In this document: positions 45,173 to 53,835 of the stretch, one piece after another
Layout of the letters: each line of letters begins with the position of its first letter
How positions within the stretch are numbered: the stretch's first letter is position 1
From: Desulfobacteraceae bacterium
GTDB lineage: Bacteria > Desulfobacterota > Desulfobacteria > Desulfobacterales > Desulfosarcinaceae
Direction: 5' to 3'
Assembly: GCA_003599575.1 (NCBI GenBank)
Contig: QZKV01000194.1
Span: 1 to 64,000 of the forward strand
DNA: 64,000 bases
Position numbers and translations under genes: made by a program
Notes under the pieces: model-generated
Databases searched by the model: none
What the model was told of the DNA's origin: nothing
Seen by the model: the letters and a program-made list of their open reading frames with translations, nothing else

Positions 45173-45853
45173 ATGAATTTGATTCGACAACTCGAATGTG
45201 CCATCGTCAAGGGAAACACGAAAAAAGTCGCTGCCATAACCCAGGAGTGTTTGCAGGAAGGCATTCCACCCGCTGCCATCATCGAAAAGGCAATCCTGAA
45301 AGGCCTAGCGGTTGTCGGACAGAAGTGGAAGACCTATGAGTATTTCATCCCCAATGTGCTCGTTTCCGCCATGGCAACCAAGCTTTCTTTGGGCACGCTG
45401 CAATCGGCGCTCAAGGCGTCACCGCCGCCCACTATCGGAAGGGCTGTGGCAGGCACTGTTCGAGGGGACGTTCACGATATCGGCAAAAACATCCTGCTGA
45501 TGTTTATGGAATCTTCGGGATTCGAGGTCATCGACCTGGGCATCGATGTCCCGCCCGAGCATTTCGTCAAGATGGTCAAAAGCGCCGAGCCGGACCTCCT
45601 CCTGCTCTCCTGCCTTTACACGGTGACCATGCACGCCATGGAAGATACGATCATCTCCCTGCGCAAAGCCGGTCTGAAGGGAAAAGTCAAAACAATTGTC
45701 GGAGGCGCCCCCATCACCCAGGAGTTCGCGGACCAAATCGGGGCCGATGGATTCGGGGTGGATGCCGTCGACGGGGTGAAAAAAGCAAAGGAGCTGATTG
45801 AAAAATCGAAACCCCTGAAACATTTCTCCTCTGCTGGAAAAAGAAATGCCTAA
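45173..45853 (+). CDS. Corrinoid (B12-binding) methyl-carrier protein 2
   Basis: 226 residues, same two-domain plan as the first corrinoid protein but clearly diverged: N-terminal cap MNLIRQLECAIVKGNTKKVAA, base-off motif GDVHDIGKNI with cobalt ligand H101, and LLLSCLYTVTMHAM in the second half. No methyltransferase of its own follows. It may serve the same UroD-type enzyme with another donor, act in regulation, or partner an enzyme encoded elsewhere. ATG at 45173 is preferred over 45131 because the family N-terminus begins there; its ribosome-binding site is weak. The end overlaps the regulator gene by 8 bases. Confidence 0.88.
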   Translation: MNLIRQLECAIVKGNTKKVAAITQECLQEGIPPAAIIEKAILKGLAVVGQKWKTYEYFIPNVLVSAMATKLSLGTLQSALKASPPPTIGRAVAGTVRGDVHDIGKNILLMFMESSGFEVIDLGIDVPPEHFVKMVKSAEPDLLLLSCLYTVTMHAMEDTIISLRKAGLKGKVKTIVGGAPITQEFADQIGADGFGVDAVDGVKKAKELIEKSKPLKHFSSAGKRNA

Positions 45854-47165
45854 AAGCTTGGTATCCAATTTACGGGAAGAAAAGCTTTTGCTTCGAATGC
45901 TGGGTTCCTTCCGGGAAGCCATGAAACTGGAGGTGTATCTCTTTCCGATGACGAACAGGGAAGGGGTTCGCTCCTTCAAGGAGATGGGCCACCCCTATTG
46001 TCGGGCCATCCGCAGCTGCCCGCGGGGCGAATACAATTGCCTGCGGGACATCAACCGGGCCATCAACTTGTCGGAAAAAACCGGAGAGCCGTACATTTTC
46101 CAATGCCATGCCGACATGATCGAATTCACCGCGGCCTTCAAGGCCAGGGACGGAAATGCGGCGGCCTTTGTTTGCGGGCCGATGCTGCTGCGTCCCCTCA
46201 ATACGCAAGTACGGCAGGGGATCGTGGATGGGACCAAGAACCTCGATCCGGAGCAATCGCGTGCCCTGGCAAGTTATATAGATAGTATTCCGATCTACTC
46301 GGAACGAAGAGTCCAGGCGGCGGCGGACCTGCTCTTTCTGATCGCCACCTATTTTTCCAAAATTGATCTGCTGACCCTGCACCAGCAGCATGAAATCTCT
46401 TTCCAGCAATCACTGCTCGCCGAAGGGCTGGTTTTGCGCAAGATTTCGGAACTGGATGAAGAAGAACCATCGCCCCAGCCGCCTTCCCCGAAAAGGGACA
46501 TATTCAAGGAAAACGAACTGATCGATCTGATCAAAATCGGCGACCGGAAAAGGGCCAAAGCGCTGGTAGACGAAATACTGGGGACCGCCCTATTCCGAAG
46601 CCATGAGCACATCGGGATTCTCAAAGCCAGGGCCTTGGAGATTATCTTCGTCATCGCAAGGGCGGCAGTGGAAGCGGGGGCCAACCTGGAGGAGATTCTG
46701 GGGTTCAAATATCAATACGTGCAAAACCTTTCCAAGGACGACTCTCAGCAAACCCTCTACCATTTCTTGATGAAAGCCTTCGATCAGCTTTTCGAATGCA
46801 TTTATCAGAACCGGAACATCCAGCATACGGCAATCTTCGCCAAAGCAAAGGAATTTATCTGGAAAAATCATAATCAGGAAATCTCTTTGAAGAAACTGGC
46901 GGAGGCCGTTGGGATCAACCCCTATTATCTAAGCCATCTGTTTCGTGAGGAAATGGGCACATCCTTTGTCGAATATCTCACCTCGGTGCGCGTATCCATT
47001 GCCAAAAACCTGCTTAAACAGACAACCATGAGCACCATGGAGATCTGCCTGGCGGTTGGATATATGGACCCAAGTCATTTCGCCAAGGTTTTCAAGAAAC
47101 AAGAGAAAGTCTCCCCATCTGGATACCGGAAAAAACTTGCCGAGGCTGAGATAACCGGGTCATGA
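45846..47165 (+). CDS. PocR-domain AraC family transcriptional regulator
   Basis: 439 residues. N-terminal PocR ligand-binding domain (about residues 15-175) with its cysteine pattern CRAIRSCPRGEYNCLRD and FQCHADMIEF. A linker follows, then a C-terminal AraC double helix-turn-helix (LKKLAEAVGINPYYLSHLFREEMG, and MEICLAVGYMDPSHFAKVFKK). PocR domains are linked with sensing small alcohol or related ligands. Its coupling to the second corrinoid gene makes it the likely activator of the island, and the direct repeat at 37751 the likely site. Confidence 0.9.
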   Translation: MPKSLVSNLREEKLLLRMLGSFREAMKLEVYLFPMTNREGVRSFKEMGHPYCRAIRSCPRGEYNCLRDINRAINLSEKTGEPYIFQCHADMIEFTAAFKARDGNAAAFVCGPMLLRPLNTQVRQGIVDGTKNLDPEQSRALASYIDSIPIYSERRVQAAADLLFLIATYFSKIDLLTLHQQHEISFQQSLLAEGLVLRKISELDEEEPSPQPPSPKRDIFKENELIDLIKIGDRKRAKALVDEILGTALFRSHEHIGILKARALEIIFVIARAAVEAGANLEEILGFKYQYVQNLSKDDSQQTLYHFLMKAFDQLFECIYQNRNIQHTAIFAKAKEFIWKNHNQEISLKKLAEAVGINPYYLSHLFREEMGTSFVEYLTSVRVSIAKNLLKQTTMSTMEICLAVGYMDPSHFAKVFKKQEKVSPSGYRKKLAEAEITGS

Positions 47166-47322
47166 GCATTCCTTCAACTCTACGGCCGGTAAAGCCCCAC
47201 GGGCAACTTCCCCCCTGGAAACGATCCCCCGGTGCCATCGTCGGGTTGGGGGCCAAGCAGCAGGACCACTCCCAACAAGTCGGCTTTCACAATGATGCAG
47301 GCGGCTGGAAAGTTTATCCACC

Positions 47323-47976
47323 TCAAACACGGGCCTTTTCTTCAACGTAGGGCGCTTTGCGGTCATCGCAGAGCCGCCGCGGGCAGATTTGGCAGTTCAC
47401 AAAGGTCGCTTCCGTCGGAAAATACAGACCGGCGACCGATCGTCTGGGCAGCATCAGCAGGTTGTCCGTCAACCGGACACCTATGGAGGCTTCCACACCG
47501 GGCAACAGCGCAAACAGGTCCCTCTGGCCTTCGATCGGCCAGTCCTCCAGCGACCCGGGAGTCATGGAAGATATTTTCTCCAAGGCAAACCGGGCGCACA
47601 GGTGGCTTTCGAAAGCGCGGCGGGTTTCCCTCATGGCGTGATTCGCGATTTCCCCCAAAATATACTTGTCAAGCAGATCGGTCGTTTCCTCCATGAGCGC
47701 ATCCACGGCAGCGCCAGCGGTCATCACAAAGGGGAAGACACGCCCCACTGCGTTTAAATGATCGCGCAACACTCGGCTGCGCAGATGCACGCCTTCAATT
47801 GTAACGCCTGTCTCCCCCTTATCCTCTACGAAGCACGCCCGGTAGGCTCCTTGGGCGGCAATCACCCCCCCGGCAAGTTTCACAAGCCGATTAACGTGTT
47901 GCCGATCGAAGACTCGCAGCCGTTTGGCAACGTGTGCGAGGTTGAGCTTGAGGGTATCGATTCCGAAAAGGTGCAT
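47323..47976 (-). CDS. MetH-activation-domain-like protein
   Basis: 217 residues resembling the S-adenosylmethionine-binding reactivation domain of cobalamin-dependent methionine synthase: TTDLLDKYILGEIANHAMRE, then SMTPGSLEDWPIEGQRDLF (the SPGYGDWP-like core), IGVRLTDNLLMLPRRSVAGLYFPT. It ends in a cysteine motif CQICPRRLC, not part of the MetH domain and possibly a metal site. Stand-alone proteins of this kind occur beside corrinoid methyltransferases. It is convergent with the regulator gene, so it may be controlled separately. A reactivation or assembly role for one of the corrinoid proteins is inferred. Confidence 0.8.
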   Translation of the reverse strand: MHLFGIDTLKLNLAHVAKRLRVFDRQHVNRLVKLAGGVIAAQGAYRACFVEDKGETGVTIEGVHLRSRVLRDHLNAVGRVFPFVMTAGAAVDALMEETTDLLDKYILGEIANHAMRETRRAFESHLCARFALEKISSMTPGSLEDWPIEGQRDLFALLPGVEASIGVRLTDNLLMLPRRSVAGLYFPTEATFVNCQICPRRLCDDRKAPYVEEKARV

Positions 47977-48318
47977 GCCTCACTCCAGTGGTTCAGGTGG
48001 CTGATTGAAATAATTTCCCTATAAGAACGGCCCTCACCCATGTCGGCGTTCCAGTTGGTGAACATTTGGACCGAATGGATGTGCTTACACCTTTTACCAA
48101 ACACCTTGAATTGTCAATTTGAAGGGGAGTTTTCTTGGAACTATGAAAATGGTGTTCAAATTGAAACGGCTTTGCCTGCCGCTTACACAACCGGGCTTCA
48201 TTGGCATCATCACCCTGATGTGTTGAGGCGCGCTTTATTTGCTTGCGAAAAAGCGGCCGGGCCAATAAAAGTGAGCGCTTGAGCGGTGCCGGTCATTCGA
48301 GACAAGGGAGGGTTCTTT
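47977..48318. other. Divergent intergenic region with inverted repeat
   Basis: 342 bases between divergent genes. A perfect nine-base inverted repeat CAATTTGAA (48115-48123)/TTCAAATTG (48155-48163) with an inner GTTTTC/GAAAAT lies near the middle and could be an operator or hairpin. No other clear signal; promoters for both flanking genes should be here. Confidence 0.45.
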
Positions 48319-49782
48319 ATGCGTCTGTCGCCGGAAGACATGCAAAAATTCTTCAACCCTCAAAGCATTGCTTTCATAGGCGTTTCACGCTCAGGCGGGC
48401 GCTTTGGAGGCATGAGCTTCTTCAGCAAATACATCGAGGCCGGTTATGCCGGCCGGCTGTACCCGATCAATCCCAAAGCGGACCGGATTCTGGGCATCAA
48501 GGCCTGGCCGGATCTTGCCGGCCTGCCCGAAAAGCCCGACCTCGCCATGATCGCCGTGGCGGCGGCCCAGGTGCCTGAGGTGATTGTCGCCTGCGCCCGT
48601 AAAGGCATTCACCACTTTCACCTGCTCACGGCAGGCTTCGACGAACTGGGCAATGCGGCCGGAGAGGCCTTGAAGCAGCGCCTGGTTTCGGTTTGCCGGG
48701 CGCACAACGTGCTGTTGATCGGACCGAACTGCATGGGCCCCTACCGGCCGGCCGCGCGACTGACCGCCTGGGGCGCCATCCCGGGGCGACCGGGGCCTCT
48801 GGGCATCATCTCACAGTCCGGCGGCATGACCCAGCGCTTGACCGAATATGCCGCCTCATTGGGCCTGGGCGTGGAAAAGGCGGTCAGCGTGGGCAACGGC
48901 AGCGTGCTGGATGCTTTGGATTTCCTGGAAGCATTCGGACAGGACCCGGCGATCAAAGTGATCGGCATGTACCTGGAGAGCGTCGCCGACGGGCGACGGC
49001 TGCTCGACCTGTCGCGCCGCATCGGTCAGGATAAGCCCATCATTCTGATCAAGGGCGGCGAAACGGAGGTGGGCGCGCGCACGGCCGCTTCCCATACGGG
49101 CGCAATGGCGGGCAGCCGCGCCATCTGGGAAGCCATGATCCGGCAGGCCAACATGATTCACGTGCGCACCATGGACGAATGGCTGGATGCCCTGATGACC
49201 TTCGCGCGCGTTGCACAGCCGGCCTCCGATGGAGTGTTCATCATCGGCGGGGGTGGCGGCAGCAGCGTGATCTACGGCGATACCTGCGTCCGCGAAGGGC
49301 TGCAGGTGCCCGCATTGAGCCCGCAGAGCATGGACGAGTTGCTGCGGATCACCCCCGCGGCCGGCTCGATTGCCGGCAATCCCCTGGACCACTGGCAGGT
49401 ATTCAGCGATACGGCCTATCTGGCCCGATTGGTCGATATGGCCGAGCAGGACCCGGCTGTCTCCATCATCCTGGTCGATCGCCTGATCGCCCGCAACGCG
49501 TTTCACATGCAGGACACGCCCGATCCCACGCCCGAGACGATCGCACTTCTGAAACAACGCAAGGGCGTAAAGCCCATTGTGTTCGTGGTCGACTCGGAAG
49601 GCGGCGACCCTGAATTGGCTGCCCAGGGGGCGGCCATGCGGGCGGCTTTCAGCGAAGCGGGCTACGCGGTTTTCCCCGGGATTGCGCGAGCGGCGGCCGC
49701 ACTGCGGCGGCTGGGCCGTTATTATGGCAAGCGTTCCCGCATGCCCGCCTCCCAACCCGGAATACATCCAGAGCGACTTTAG
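48319..49782 (+). CDS. CoA-binding protein, acetyl-CoA synthetase (ADP-forming) alpha-subunit-like
   Basis: 487 residues. CoA-binding Rossmann domain (IAFIGVSRSGGRFGG, LYPINPKADRILG), followed by succinyl-CoA-ligase-like domains with GIISQSGGMTQ, VSVGNGSVLDALDFLE and the phospho-histidine loop ASHTGAMAGS. No ATP-grasp (beta) domain is fused and none is next door, so activity would need a partner elsewhere. It likely makes or splits an acyl-CoA with ADP/ATP. ATG follows GGGAGG. Confidence 0.82.
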   Translation: MRLSPEDMQKFFNPQSIAFIGVSRSGGRFGGMSFFSKYIEAGYAGRLYPINPKADRILGIKAWPDLAGLPEKPDLAMIAVAAAQVPEVIVACARKGIHHFHLLTAGFDELGNAAGEALKQRLVSVCRAHNVLLIGPNCMGPYRPAARLTAWGAIPGRPGPLGIISQSGGMTQRLTEYAASLGLGVEKAVSVGNGSVLDALDFLEAFGQDPAIKVIGMYLESVADGRRLLDLSRRIGQDKPIILIKGGETEVGARTAASHTGAMAGSRAIWEAMIRQANMIHVRTMDEWLDALMTFARVAQPASDGVFIIGGGGGSSVIYGDTCVREGLQVPALSPQSMDELLRITPAAGSIAGNPLDHWQVFSDTAYLARLVDMAEQDPAVSIILVDRLIARNAFHMQDTPDPTPETIALLKQRKGVKPIVFVVDSEGGDPELAAQGAAMRAAFSEAGYAVFPGIARAAAALRRLGRYYGKRSRMPASQPGIHPERL

Positions 49783-50031
49783 GCCGGCCGCATCGGCCGA
49801 TCCACATCGCCATCACCTTATCCGCGCTTGATGCAGTTCATGCCGCTGTTTTTCCACTTCATCGCCATCCGTTTGAATAGACCCGACGATGCAAAGTAGA
49901 TGACGTGGCAAGATCACGCGACAAGAGGCGAATCTCAACCACAGCGCTTTTTCAGTTCGATATGGGCAGCCTCCGCTCAGAATGAGCAGCGTCGATCGTT
50001 CGGTTATAAACAGCCGCAAAAGGAGGACCCA

Positions 50032-51687
50032 ATGGCACAGAGGAAAATATCCAGGCGCAACTTCATTGCCGCGGCGGGCTTGAGCGCCGCGGCGTTGTCC
50101 TTGAACTGCTCGAAATTTTCCGCATCAGCTCCCAATAAAAGGCCTAAAGAGAAGCACCCTGTGGTGGTGATCGGCGCGGGCTTGGGTGGATTGACCTGTG
50201 CCGCCTACCTGGCCAAACAGGGTTTCCCGGTGACCGTGGTGGAGCAGCATTCCATACCGGGCGGGTATGCCACCGCATTTGACCGGGCCGGCGGAAAATT
50301 CACCTTTGAAGTGAGCCTTCACGGCACGGCCATCCATAACAATATCCCGGCGCAAATCCTGGACGAAATCGGTGTTTTGAAACACTTGGAAATGGTCCGC
50401 TTGCCCGAAGTCTACCGGATCAAAACCCCGTCCGATGAGCTGGTGGTGCCGCAGGGCGACCCCGAGGCCTTCATACGTGAACTGTCGCGGCGCTATCCGG
50501 AGGATGGGGAAGGCATCCGGCGTCTTATCGACGAGATCCTGGCTATCCATGGTGAGATCGAAAATTGGAGTCGAAAGAGTCTATCCGCCCAGAAGTGGAC
50601 CAAAATCTTCTTCCCTGTCATCTATCCCAAGTTGTGGAAGGTGCGCGCCCAAACCTTGGCCGATCTGTTGGCCGAGCATATCCGATCGCCGCAGGTGCGC
50701 CAATTGCTCTCATGCATGTGGGGCTATTACGGCCTTCCGCCGAGCAAGCTGTCCGGTTTTTATTACGCCGTGGCCACCGGTGAATATTTGAAAAATGGTT
50801 CCTACTACATTAAAGAACGCTCCCAATACCTTAGCGACCTATTGGCCGAAAAGATCGCAAGCAGCGGCGGAGGCCTGCTATACGACACCAGCGCTGAAAG
50901 AGTTGTATTGGAAGGTGGGGCTGTGGCGGGTGTCGCCGTATCCGGCGGCCGCGTGCTGCCGGCCCGCCTGGTAGTCTGCAATGCCAGTGTTCCGGCCCTT
51001 TTCCGCGATATGCTGCCGCGCGCAAGCGTTCCAGACGGCTACCTCGCCAAGCTGAACAGCTACCGCCCCAGCATTTCGATGTTCATTGTATGGCTGGGAC
51101 TGAATCAATCTCTGAGAGGAAGGATTCCCGGATTCAGCACCACCGTCCAGCCGCACCGCTCCGCGGAAGAGAGCTACGAACTGGCCCTCAAGGGGCATAT
51201 TGAAAATGGGGCCTATGCGGTCTGCATTTATGACAATCTGTTCGAAGGCTATTCGGCGCCGGGAAAATCCACGCTGACGATCAGCTCGCTCTGCGGCTAC
51301 ACTCCCTGGCAGCAATTCGAAGCCGGTTACCGGTCGGGGCAAAAGGAAGACTACCAGGCGGAAAAGAAACGCTGGGCCGACATTCTCATCCGCCGGGCCG
51401 AAAAAGAGTTGATCCCGGGCCTCGCATCCATGATAGAAGTCCACGAGGCGGCTACGCCTTTGACCCTTTGGCGTTACACCGGCAGCACCCAAGGGGCCGT
51501 CTACGGATTCGAACAATCCATGGACAACGCCTTCATGAACCGAATCAGCAACAAGACGCCCATCAAGGGACTTTATCTGGCCGGCGCCTGGGGAAATCCG
51601 GGCGGGGGATTTTCCGGGGTCCTGCGCAGCGGACGGATGACATTCGAGCAGATCATGCAGGACTGGGGGACTTTTGACCATGTTTGA
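50032..51687 (+). CDS. Tat-exported FAD/NAD(P) oxidoreductase, carotenoid isomerase/phytoene desaturase-like
   Basis: 551 residues. N-terminus RKISRRNFIAAAGLSAAAL is a twin-arginine export signal followed by a cysteine (LNCSKF) that could be lipidated. Then an FAD-binding domain VVVIGAGLGGLTCAAYLAKQG, the family's ISRRYP-like middle, and a C-terminal GLYLAGAWGNPGGGFSGVLRSGR flavin motif as in CrtISO/retinol saturase proteins. Export of such an enzyme is unusual because its cofactor is loaded inside the cell; Tat export fits folded flavoproteins. The substrate is unknown. It overlaps the sensor kinase gene by eight bases. Confidence 0.85.
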   Translation: MAQRKISRRNFIAAAGLSAAALSLNCSKFSASAPNKRPKEKHPVVVIGAGLGGLTCAAYLAKQGFPVTVVEQHSIPGGYATAFDRAGGKFTFEVSLHGTAIHNNIPAQILDEIGVLKHLEMVRLPEVYRIKTPSDELVVPQGDPEAFIRELSRRYPEDGEGIRRLIDEILAIHGEIENWSRKSLSAQKWTKIFFPVIYPKLWKVRAQTLADLLAEHIRSPQVRQLLSCMWGYYGLPPSKLSGFYYAVATGEYLKNGSYYIKERSQYLSDLLAEKIASSGGGLLYDTSAERVVLEGGAVAGVAVSGGRVLPARLVVCNASVPALFRDMLPRASVPDGYLAKLNSYRPSISMFIVWLGLNQSLRGRIPGFSTTVQPHRSAEESYELALKGHIENGAYAVCIYDNLFEGYSAPGKSTLTISSLCGYTPWQQFEAGYRSGQKEDYQAEKKRWADILIRRAEKELIPGLASMIEVHEAATPLTLWRYTGSTQGAVYGFEQSMDNAFMNRISNKTPIKGLYLAGAWGNPGGGFSGVLRSGRMTFEQIMQDWGTFDHV

Positions 51688-52777
51688 TTTCCCGGACCAT
51701 CCACAAAAGGCTTCCCCGGGCAAGATCGTCCAAATCTTGCTGGTTACGGCCGGGTTTAACACCGCCATCGCCGCCATGTTGGTTTTTGTGGGCTTTGGGA
51801 AACCCTTTTGGCAGACGTTACTTTTTTCCCAGAGCATCGGATTGACCATCTGCACCTGCGTCGTTATCGCCCTGCACATCATCAAGACAAGCGCCGTTTG
51901 GGTCCGCGCGGCTGTGCTCGGCTTTGTCATTTTGGCTGGAGCGATTCTGGGAACAGGCATCGGCACAGTGTTGCTCAGGCTGTCCGGCGACGCTTTTAGT
52001 GCCACGCGCGGCTTTCTGGTTCAGATCGTCGTCATCAGCGTGATTTTCGGCATAACGATCACTTACTTTTTCTTCGCAAGGGAGCAGCTGGCCGCCTCCG
52101 GCCAGCTGATCCAGGAGGAGCGGATCAAACGGCTGTCCGGTGAAAAACAGGTGCTGGAAAGCGATCTCAAACGGCTGCAGGCCCAGATCGAACCCCATTT
52201 TCTCTTCAATACGCTTTCCAATGTCGTGGGCCTGATGGATGCCGATTCAGCCAAAGCCAAATCGATGCTGCTGGACTTGATCCACTATTTGCGCACCACG
52301 CTCGGCCGGACGCGGGATTCGACCGGTACGCTCGGTGAGGAAGCCGAACTGATCAAGGCCTATCTGAATATCTTCAAAATACGCATGGGTGACCGGCTCG
52401 GGTTTACGATCGATATCGCCGATGCCCTGCGGGAGCATCCGTTGGCGCCCATGCTGCTGCAACCGATTGTGGAAAACGCGGTCCTGCACGGCATCGAACC
52501 CAAGATTGAAGGCGGCGAGATCCTGGTCCGTGCCGCGGTGCACGCCCGCCGCCTGGTGATCGACATTTCGGATAGCGGCGTCGGCTTTGCACAAAACGCC
52601 CAGGCCGGCGTCGGACTGGCGAACGTGCAGGAACGGCTGGCCGGGCTTTTCGGCGGGGACGGGCGCCTGCTGGTTAAAGAAAACCAGCCCTCCGGCGTAA
52701 CAGTGACGATCGAAGTGCCCTTGGAAGAGTTCGATTCAAAGGAGAAGCATAATGAAGAGAGAAATGAATCCGCATGA
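51680..52777 (+). CDS. LytS/YehU-type sensor histidine kinase
   Basis: 365 residues: four membrane segments in the first ~135 residues, a short coiled region, then a His_kinase domain with H173 in LQAQIEPHFLFNTLS and a HATPase_c domain (PIVENAVLHGIEP, IDISDSGVGF, GVGLANVQERL). It lacks any extra sensing domain, so the signal is probably read in the membrane. The partner is the LytTR regulator two genes downstream. The start overlaps the flavoprotein gene. Confidence 0.9.
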   Translation: MFDFPDHPQKASPGKIVQILLVTAGFNTAIAAMLVFVGFGKPFWQTLLFSQSIGLTICTCVVIALHIIKTSAVWVRAAVLGFVILAGAILGTGIGTVLLRLSGDAFSATRGFLVQIVVISVIFGITITYFFFAREQLAASGQLIQEERIKRLSGEKQVLESDLKRLQAQIEPHFLFNTLSNVVGLMDADSAKAKSMLLDLIHYLRTTLGRTRDSTGTLGEEAELIKAYLNIFKIRMGDRLGFTIDIADALREHPLAPMLLQPIVENAVLHGIEPKIEGGEILVRAAVHARRLVIDISDSGVGFAQNAQAGVGLANVQERLAGLFGGDGRLLVKENQPSGVTVTIEVPLEEFDSKEKHNEERNESA

Positions 52778-53057
52778 TGAAGAAAAAGATCCCATGTATC
52801 GCGCGGCGGAAAGGAGAGCCGCGGCAAAACTCGGCTTTTTGATTCATCTGTCCGTCTATATCCTTGTGAACTTCTTGTTGATCGTGATCAACCAGACGAC
52901 CTCGCCCCAATACTACTGGTTCAAATGGCCGCTGCTGGGCTGGGGCATCGGGGTGATCATGCATGCGGTGGGCGTTTTTATTTTCACCGGCGGAGCAGGC
53001 ATCAGGCAATGGCTGATTCAAAGAGAGCTTGATAAGATGAAGGCGCCGAAGGAATAA
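52752..53057 (+). CDS. 2TM domain membrane protein
   Basis: 101 residues with two hydrophobic helices (FLIHLSVYILVNFLLIVI and WPLLGWGIGVIMHAVGVFIF), a 2TM domain often found beside LytS/LytTR systems or fused to them. Overlaps the kinase gene by 26 bases, with AGGAG inside the kinase end. Probably a regulator or sensor partner of the kinase. Confidence 0.85.
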   Translation: MKREMNPHDEEKDPMYRAAERRAAAKLGFLIHLSVYILVNFLLIVINQTTSPQYYWFKWPLLGWGIGVIMHAVGVFIFTGGAGIRQWLIQRELDKMKAPKE

Positions 53058-53061
53058 GCCC

Positions 53062-53835
53062 ATGATCCCTGGAGCTGTTAAAGCCATCATCGCGGATGAC
53101 GAAGCGCCCCTGAGGGCCTATCTGAAGACATTGCTGGCCGATGTGTGGCCGGAGCTGGAAATCTGCGCCGAAGCGGGCAACGGCATCGAGGCTGTCCGGC
53201 TCATTTCAGCCCACCGGCCGCAGGTCGCCTTTTTGGACATCCGTATGCCCGGGCTTTCCGGTTTGCAGGCGGCCGAAGAGATTGCGCACGGCTGTCGCGT
53301 CGTGTTTGTAACTGCCTACGATGCCTATGCGGTCGCCGCGTTTGAAAAGCAGGCTGCGGATTACCTGCTCAAACCGGTAACCCGCGAGCGGCTGGCGCGC
53401 ACGGCGGCCCGCTTGAAAAGCCAGATGACCGACGCCTCGGCGCCGCCGCCGCAAACCTTGCAAGTACTTCAGGAGCTGATCGCCGCGATAGCGGCGCCGC
53501 AGGCGCCTGCTTTCTTGCAATGGCTGCGCGTGCAGCATGGCGACGGCATTCAATTGATCCCGGTGCAAGATGTCATTTACTTTCAAGCCAGCGATAAGTA
53601 TACGCTGGTCAAAACCCGGGATCGTGAAGCATTAATTCGCAAAAGCATTCGCGAGCTCTCGACGGAGCTCGATCCCCAGCGCTTCCGGCAAATTCATCGC
53701 GGCACCATCGTGAACCTGTCTTGTATCGCCAAAGTGAGCCATTCCCTCACCGGCCGGGGCGTGATCCGCCTGAAAGACCGGTCCGAAACCCTGACGGTCA
53801 GCCGCAGTAATTTTCATTTGTTCAAGCAGATGTGA
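53062..53835 (+). CDS. LytTR family response regulator
   Basis: 257 residues. Receiver domain with acidic DDE pocket (residues 12-14), phospho-acceptor D59 in VAFLDIRMPG and LLKPVT lysine; LytTR DNA-binding domain at the C-terminus (VQDVIYFQASDKYTLVKT, FRQIHRGTIVNLSCIA). It begins five bases after the 2TM gene. Its 3' end overlaps that of the cfa-like gene by 14 bases, on opposite strands. Confidence 0.92.
   Translation: MIPGAVKAIIADDEAPLRAYLKTLLADVWPELEICAEAGNGIEAVRLISAHRPQVAFLDIRMPGLSGLQAAEEIAHGCRVVFVTAYDAYAVAAFEKQAADYLLKPVTRERLARTAARLKSQMTDASAPPPQTLQVLQELIAAIAAPQAPAFLQWLRVQHGDGIQLIPVQDVIYFQASDKYTLVKTRDREALIRKSIRELSTELDPQRFRQIHRGTIVNLSCIAKVSHSLTGRGVIRLKDRSETLTVSRSNFHLFKQM

Noticed and set aside
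37851-47165. Pyrrolysine-type methylamine methyltransferase system
   Set aside because: No MttB/MtbB/MtmB-like frame with an in-frame amber codon and no pyl genes are present.
53822-53835. Sequencing error at the LytTR/cfa overlap
   Set aside because: Both 3' ends are plausible and a 14-base convergent overlap is common; no frameshift is needed.
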